This document shows, piece by piece, positions 1-3,682 of a stretch of 6,412 nucleotides of DNA. Below the pieces are notes generated by a model, which searched no databases, was not told the DNA's origin, and saw only the letters and a list, made by a program, of their open reading frames with translations. The first letter of the stretch is position 1. Every line of letters starts with the position of its first letter. The stretch comes from an uncultured Eubacteriales bacterium (GTDB taxonomy: Bacteria > Bacillota_A > Clostridia > Oscillospirales > Oscillospiraceae). The DNA is taken from assembly GCA_949739085.1 (NCBI GenBank), contig CATIYU010000192.1, positions 1-6,412 of the forward strand, read 5' to 3'. The position numbers and the translations under genes were made by a program.

Positions 1-1
1 C

Positions 2-916
2 CTGGCGGGGCGGTACGCCCCCCGCTGCCAGCGGCACATCTCCACCCAGGCCAGCGTGGCAAACTACGCCTCCGCCGCCGCCTGGTATGACTTGGGCGCC
101 AGCCGGGTGATTCTGGCCCGGGAGCTGAGCCTGGAGGAGATCCGGGAAATCCGGGCGCGGACGCCCCAGGCCCTGGAGCTGGAGGCGTTTGTCCACGGGG
201 CCATGTGCGTCAGCTACAGCGGCCGGTGCCTCCTCTCCAGCTATATGACCGGCCGGGACGGCAACCGGGGGGCCTGCGCCCAGCCCTGCCGGTACCAATA
301 CTACCTCATGGAGGAGAAGCGGCCCGGGGAGTTTTTCCCCGTTTTCGAGGACGAACAGGGGACCTACATCCTGAACGCCCGGGATATGTGCATGATCGGC
401 CATGTGGACGACCTCATAGACGCGGGCCTCTCCAGCCTGAAGATTGAGGGCCGGGCCAAGAGCGCCTACTACGCCGCCGTGGTCACCGGGGCCTACCGCC
501 ACGCCATCGACAGCGCGGCGGCGGGAGAACCGCTGGACCCCGTCTGGCGGGAGGAGGTGGAGCGGGTCAGCCACCGGCACTACTCCACCGGCTTCTACTA
601 CGGCCCCCCGGGGCAGTACACGGAAAATTCCCGGTATATCCGCCAGTGGCAGGTGGTGGCCCTGGTGGAGGACTGCGATGGGGCGGGCCTGGCCACGCTG
701 TCGCTGCGCAACAAATTCTCCGCCGGGGACCAGCTGGAGCTGGTGGGCCCCAACGTGAAGCCCTTCGCCTTCACCGCCCCCATGATGGAGGACGGGGAGG
801 GCGCACCCCTGGCGGAGCCCAAGACACCCCAGATGCTGTTCCGGATGCGCCTGCCCCGGCCCGTCCCCGCCGGGAGCATTCTGCGGATTGCCAGGGACCT
901 GTCCGCCATGTCGTAG
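2..916 (+). CDS. U32 family peptidase-like protein, probable tRNA 5-hydroxyuridine synthesis protein (TrhP-like), 5' end cut by window
   Basis: This is the C-terminal 304 residues of a U32 family protein; the reading frame is open to the window edge, so the true start lies upstream. The GTG at 56 falls inside a conserved STQASVANY stretch and is not a start. The U32 signature is clear: EAFVHGAMC, then SGRC, then ACAQPC, with Cys at about residues 69, 76, 92 and 96 and another at 130 (DMCMI). Cysteines in this arrangement bind an iron-sulfur cluster in characterised U32 relatives such as UbiU. The following LNARDMCMI and SLKIEGRAKSAYY motifs match the TrhP (YegQ/YrrO) branch, which makes 5-hydroxyuridine at the tRNA wobble position with prephenate. 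A C-terminal beta domain (about residues 215-300) is complete. Older annotations call such proteins collagenase-like proteases. The family is certain; the exact TrhP role is inferred from motifs. It is the first visible gene of a likely five-gene + strand operon, 16 bases before the next gene. Confidence 0.9.
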   Translation: MAGRYAPRCQRHISTQASVANYASAAAWYDLGASRVILARELSLEEIREIRARTPQALELEAFVHGAMCVSYSGRCLLSSYMTGRDGNRGACAQPCRYQYYLMEEKRPGEFFPVFEDEQGTYILNARDMCMIGHVDDLIDAGLSSLKIEGRAKSAYYAAVVTGAYRHAIDSAAAGEPLDPVWREEVERVSHRHYSTGFYYGPPGQYTENSRYIRQWQVVALVEDCDGAGLATLSLRNKFSAGDQLELVGPNVKPFAFTAPMMEDGEGAPLAEPKTPQMLFRMRLPRPVPAGSILRIARDLSAMS

Positions 917-932
917 AAGGGAGAGAGGGAAG

Positions 933-1406
933 ATGGAGCTGCTGGTGCGCAGGCTTTTGCCGGAGGAGCTGGACGCCGCTCTGGCTCTGGCCTGGGAGGT
1001 GTACCTGGAATTTGAAGCGCCGGACTACGGCCCGGAGGGCGTGGAGGCATTCCGGGCAGATATCATGGAGAACGAACTATTTAAGGATACCTGCCGCAGA
1101 GGGGAGAACCGCATGTGGGGAGCCTTTGACGGGGACAAGCTGGCGGGAATGTTCGCTATGCGCGGGGCGGCCCATATCTGCCTGGTTTTTACCCGCAGGG
1201 AGTATCAGCGGCGGGGAGTCGCTACGGCCATTTTCCGGCGGCTGGAGCAAGACGTGCGAAGGGAAAACCCCGGAGTGGGTCGGCTGACCCTGAACAGCTC
1301 CCCATACGGAGGGCCTTTCTATCACTGGCTCGGTTTTGCGGAAACAGATTCAGAACAAGTCAAGCACGGCATCCGGTTCACGCCCATGGCTTACATTTTG
1401 AAGTGA
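933..1406 (+). CDS. GNAT family N-acetyltransferase
   Basis: A 157-residue protein with a complete GNAT fold. It should transfer an acetyl group from acetyl-CoA to an amine; the substrate is not deducible. The acetyl-CoA binding motif A is at residues 82-97 (beta strand ICLVFTRREY followed by QRRGVA), and the C-terminal motif B region contains SSPYGGPFYHWLGF at about 122-135. The protein ends with a FTPMAYIL strand often seen at the end of this family. The ATG at 933 is chosen because a purine-rich site, AGGGAG/AGAGGG, lies at 918-930 just upstream. The in-frame extension back to 888 overlaps the preceding gene and has no conserved character. Length is normal for a stand-alone GNAT enzyme. 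Its base composition is locally less GC-rich than its neighbours (for example around 1070-1110 and 1340-1400), which could mean later acquisition, but it sits within the operon. Confidence 0.88.
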   Translation: MELLVRRLLPEELDAALALAWEVYLEFEAPDYGPEGVEAFRADIMENELFKDTCRRGENRMWGAFDGDKLAGMFAMRGAAHICLVFTRREYQRRGVATAIFRRLEQDVRRENPGVGRLTLNSSPYGGPFYHWLGFAETDSEQVKHGIRFTPMAYILK

Positions 1407-1409
1407 GGA
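1405..1409 (+). promoter_or_regulatory. Ribosome binding site for the DUF5655 gene
   Basis: GAGGA overlaps the stop codon of the acetyltransferase gene and lies 5 bases before the ATG at 1415. It favours that ATG over the GTG at 1403, which overlaps the preceding stop codon and has no suitably placed site of its own. Translational coupling between the two genes is likely. Confidence 0.6.
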
Positions 1410-1414
1410 CTGCC

Positions 1415-1795
1415 ATGAACGCAGATACGCTGCTTTTTTTTGAAAAAACCCCCGCCGCCCTGCCGCTGTACCAGGCGCTGGAGGCGCGGGTGCTGGCGGA
1501 GTTCCCGGACGTGAAGATCCGGGTGCAGAAGACCCAGATCTCCTTCTCCCAGCGGCGGAACTTCGCCTTCGCCTCCCTCCTTCCGGCGCGGAAGGCCGGG
1601 GAGCGCCCGGCGGTATTTATCACCGTCACCTTCGGCCTGGGCCGCCGGGTGGATTCCCCCAGAATTGACGGCTCGGTGGAGCCCTACCCCAACCGCTGGA
1701 CACACCACGTCATGGTCTCGTCGGAGGAGGAGCTGGACGGCGAGCTGATGGATTGGCTCCGGGAGGCGGCGGCCTTCTCCGCCGCCAAGCGCTGA
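1415..1795 (+). CDS. DUF5655 domain-containing protein
   Basis: A 126-residue soluble protein that matches the DUF5655 family as I know it. The pattern is an N-terminal helix (LPLYQALEARVL), a VQKTQISFSQRRNFAFASL segment at about residues 37-55, a hydrophobic strand VFITVTFGL (67-75), then SPRIDGSVEPYPNRWTHHVMV (81-101) and a terminal helix WLREAAAF. No enzymatic function is established for this family and I propose none. The conserved RWTHH segment could be a binding or active site, but that is inference. Related proteins occur in many Clostridia as small stand-alone proteins of about this length, so it looks complete. The start at 1415 is supported by GAGGA at 1405-1409. Codons 7-11 contain an unusual T8-G-A6 run (1434-1448). 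Spacing to the upstream gene is 8 bases and to the downstream gene 11 bases. Confidence 0.8.
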   Translation: MNADTLLFFEKTPAALPLYQALEARVLAEFPDVKIRVQKTQISFSQRRNFAFASLLPARKAGERPAVFITVTFGLGRRVDSPRIDGSVEPYPNRWTHHVMVSSEEELDGELMDWLREAAAFSAAKR

Positions 1796-1800
1796 GGAGG
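1795..1800 (+). promoter_or_regulatory. Shine-Dalgarno site for the methyltransferase gene
   Basis: A perfect AGGAGG starts on the last base of the DUF5655 stop codon. It is 3 bases from an ATG at 1804 and 6 bases from an ATG at 1807; the second spacing is closer to the usual optimum, so 1807 is preferred. The difference is a single Met residue. Confidence 0.65.
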
Positions 1801-1806
1801 CGGATG

Positions 1807-2514
1807 ATGGACCGCGAATACGAGAAACTGAAGAACTGGCTGGAGGAGACCCGGGACCAGCCGCTGGAGGCCATGGACGCCTTTTTTGACGCGCGGGTGG
1901 AGGAGTACGAGGACCACATGTCCCCCTGGCGGCGGCACTACGCCTGGATGGCGGACCTGCTGCCGGAGGGCGCGGGGACCCTGCTGGACGTGGGCTGCGG
2001 CACCGGCCTGGAGCTGGACCGCATTTTCCGGCGGTTCCCGGACCTGGAGGTCACCGGCGTGGACCTCTCCCGGGAGATGCTGGCAAAGCTCCGGGAAAAG
2101 CACGGGGACAAAAATCTGACGCTGCTCCAGGGGGACTACTTCACCCTGGAGCTTGGCCGGGAGCGCTATGACGCCGCCGTGGCCTTTGAGACCCTCCACC
2201 ACTTCCCGGCGGAGAAAAAGCGGGAGCTCTTCGCCAAAATCCGCCGGAGCCTGCGGCCCGGCGGCGTGTATCTGGAGTGCGACTACATCGCGGGGACCCA
2301 GGAAATCGAGGACCTGGTTTTCTCCGAATATGAGCGGCGGCGCAGGCGGGACGGCGTCCCGGAGGGGCGGTTCGTCCACTTCGACACGCCCCTGACCCTG
2401 GCCCACGAGATGGAGGCCCTGGAGGCGGCGGGATTCTCCGCCGTGGAGCTGGCGGGCTACCTGCCCGGGGACGCCAACACGGCGGTCATCCGGGCGGTGA
2501 GAGGAGGCGGATGA
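1807..2514 (+). CDS. Class I SAM-dependent methyltransferase
   Basis: A 235-residue methyltransferase with a Rossmann-type SAM-binding domain. Motif I is LLDVGCGTG at residues 59-67. The acidic residue that binds the SAM ribose is D86 in VTGVDLS. The QGDY segment (108-111) is motif III-like, FETLHHF (127-133) is the motif IV region, and LRPGG (149-153) leads into the fifth strand. An N-terminal helical cap (residues 1-45) and a C-terminal segment ending near GDANTAVIRA complete the usual small-molecule-type arrangement. There is no target-recognition domain for DNA or RNA, so a small-molecule or protein substrate is more likely, but it cannot be named. ATG 1804 is an alternative start adding one Met. 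The 3' end overlaps the next gene by 4 bases (ATGA), implying coupled translation. An in-frame extension back to 1753 overlaps the preceding gene and was rejected. Confidence 0.9.
   Translation: MDREYEKLKNWLEETRDQPLEAMDAFFDARVEEYEDHMSPWRRHYAWMADLLPEGAGTLLDVGCGTGLELDRIFRRFPDLEVTGVDLSREMLAKLREKHGDKNLTLLQGDYFTLELGRERYDAAVAFETLHHFPAEKKRELFAKIRRSLRPGGVYLECDYIAGTQEIEDLVFSEYERRRRRDGVPEGRFVHFDTPLTLAHEMEALEAAGFSAVELAGYLPGDANTAVIRAVRGGG
2502..2507 (+). promoter_or_regulatory. Shine-Dalgarno site for the EEP family gene
   Basis: AGGAGG inside the last codons of the methyltransferase gene. It lies 3 bases before ATG 2511 (overlapping the preceding stop as ATGA) and 9 bases before an alternative ATG at 2517. 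Both starts keep the same membrane anchor, so the choice changes only two residues. Confidence 0.6.
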
Positions 2515-3635
2515 AGATGCGGGCAAAAAAAGCGCTGAAAATCCTGCTGGCCGCGGGGCTGGCCCTTATCCTGGCGGTCGCGGCCTACGCTCTCTACGTG
2601 TTCCTCTCCTGGTACCGGGTGGAGGACAGCCTTGCGCTGGAGGTGGACCAGCCCGACGCGGACTGCGTCACCGCCAGCGTGGAGAGGGGGCGGGTCTACC
2701 GCGCGGTCTCCTACAACATCGGCTTTGGAGCCTACAGCAGTGGCTACAGCTTCTTCATGGACGGCGGCACGGAGAGCCGGGCCCGGTCCGGGGAGGCCGT
2801 CAGGGAGAACGTAGCTGGCGCTATGGCCGCCGCCATGCAGCTGGCCCCCGACTTCCTCCTGCTCCAGGAGGTGGATGTGGACGGCACCCGCAGCCGCCAC
2901 GTGGACGAACTGGCGCTGGTCAAAGAGGCCTGGGAGGCCGCTTCCAGCCGCCCGGCCTTCTCCACCTTCGCCCAGAACTACGACAGCCCCTCCCTCCTCT
3001 GGCCCCTCCTGGAGCCCCATGGGGCCAACCGGGCCGGAATCGCGGTCCTCTCGCGGCACTGTATCAGCTCCGCCCTCCGGCGGCAGCTGCCCATTGAGGA
3101 CGGCTTCATGAAGCTGGTGGACCTGGACCGGTGCTACAGCGTGCAGCGCGTCCCCCTGACCGCCAACGGCGGGCCGGAGCCGGACGGGCGGGAGCTGGTG
3201 CTCTATAACCTCCACCTCTCCGCCTACACCTCCGACGGGACCATCGCGGAAGAACAGCTGAAGCTGCTCTTTGCGGACATGCTCTCGGAGTACGAAAAGG
3301 GGAACTACGCCGTGGCGGGGGGCGACTTCAACAAGGACCTCCTGGGCCGCTCGGACGAGATTTTCGGCGTGTCCGGCCCGGCGTACACCTGGGCCCAGGC
3401 CATCCCGGCGGAGATTATCCCGGAGGGGCTCTCCATCGTGGCCCCCTTCGACCCGGCGGACCCGGTCCCCTCCTGCCGCAACGCCGACCGGCCCTACGGC
3501 CCGGACAACTACGTGGTGACCGTAGACGGGTTCATCGTCTCCGGGAACGTGACCGCGGCGGCGGCGGGGGTCCTGGACACCGGCTTCCGCTGGAGCGACC
3601 ACAACCCGGTGTATCTGGATTTCATCTTACATTGA
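2511..3635 (+). CDS. Membrane-anchored endonuclease/exonuclease/phosphatase (EEP) family protein
   Basis: A 374-residue protein. Residues 1-7 are basic and 8-33 form a hydrophobic helix, read as a signal anchor or signal peptide that places the catalytic domain outside the membrane. The rest is an EEP (DNase I/sphingomyelinase-like) metal-dependent phosphodiesterase domain with all the expected catalytic elements: N69 in SYNIGFG, E120 in LLLQEVD, N233/H235 in YNLHLSAY, D272/N274 in GGDFNKD, D339 in VDGFIVS, and D363/H364 in WSDHNPV. Family members cleave phosphodiester or phosphomonoester bonds in nucleic acids, phospholipids or inositol phosphates using Mg2+. The sequence alone does not decide the substrate. 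It is the last gene of the + strand run, overlapping the methyltransferase gene by 4 bases, and is followed 6 bases later by a terminator hairpin. No lipoprotein cysteine is seen. Start 2517 is a possible alternative. Confidence 0.9.
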   Translation: MKMRAKKALKILLAAGLALILAVAAYALYVFLSWYRVEDSLALEVDQPDADCVTASVERGRVYRAVSYNIGFGAYSSGYSFFMDGGTESRARSGEAVRENVAGAMAAAMQLAPDFLLLQEVDVDGTRSRHVDELALVKEAWEAASSRPAFSTFAQNYDSPSLLWPLLEPHGANRAGIAVLSRHCISSALRRQLPIEDGFMKLVDLDRCYSVQRVPLTANGGPEPDGRELVLYNLHLSAYTSDGTIAEEQLKLLFADMLSEYEKGNYAVAGGDFNKDLLGRSDEIFGVSGPAYTWAQAIPAEIIPEGLSIVAPFDPADPVPSCRNADRPYGPDNYVVTVDGFIVSGNVTAAAAGVLDTGFRWSDHNPVYLDFILH

Positions 3636-3641
3636 CAGGCA

Positions 3642-3679
3642 AATGCCGGTTGGAAATTCCATCCAACCGGCATTCTTTT
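3642..3679 (+). terminator. Rho-independent terminator between convergent genes
   Basis: A perfect 13-base-pair inverted repeat: AATGCCGGTTGGA at 3642-3654 pairs with 3662-3674 across a 7-base loop, followed by CTTTT (3675-3679). It begins 6 bases after the EEP gene stop and ends 3 bases before the end of the convergent M56 gene. On the - strand the hairpin is followed by TTTG when its last bases are included, a weaker tract, so it may end transcription from both sides. It occupies nearly all of the 47-base intergenic gap. Confidence 0.9.
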
Positions 3680-3682
3680 GCG

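Noticed and set aside
56..58. GTG as the start of the U32 gene
   Set aside because: Conserved family sequence continues upstream in frame to position 2, so the gene is cut by the window rather than starting here.
598..1287. Overlapping open frames on both strands across the U32/acetyltransferase junction
   Set aside because: Gly/Ala/Pro/Arg-rich products without motifs, fully covered by the two real genes.
1684..2526. A 280-codon open frame on the - strand opposite the methyltransferase gene
   Set aside because: Shadow of a well-supported methyltransferase; the Ser/Pro/Gln/Val-rich product shows no family features.
2457..3602. A 381-codon open frame on the - strand opposite the EEP gene
   Set aside because: Low-complexity Gly/Val/His/Arg composition, no recognisable domain, and a complete EEP gene with all catalytic residues on the other strand.
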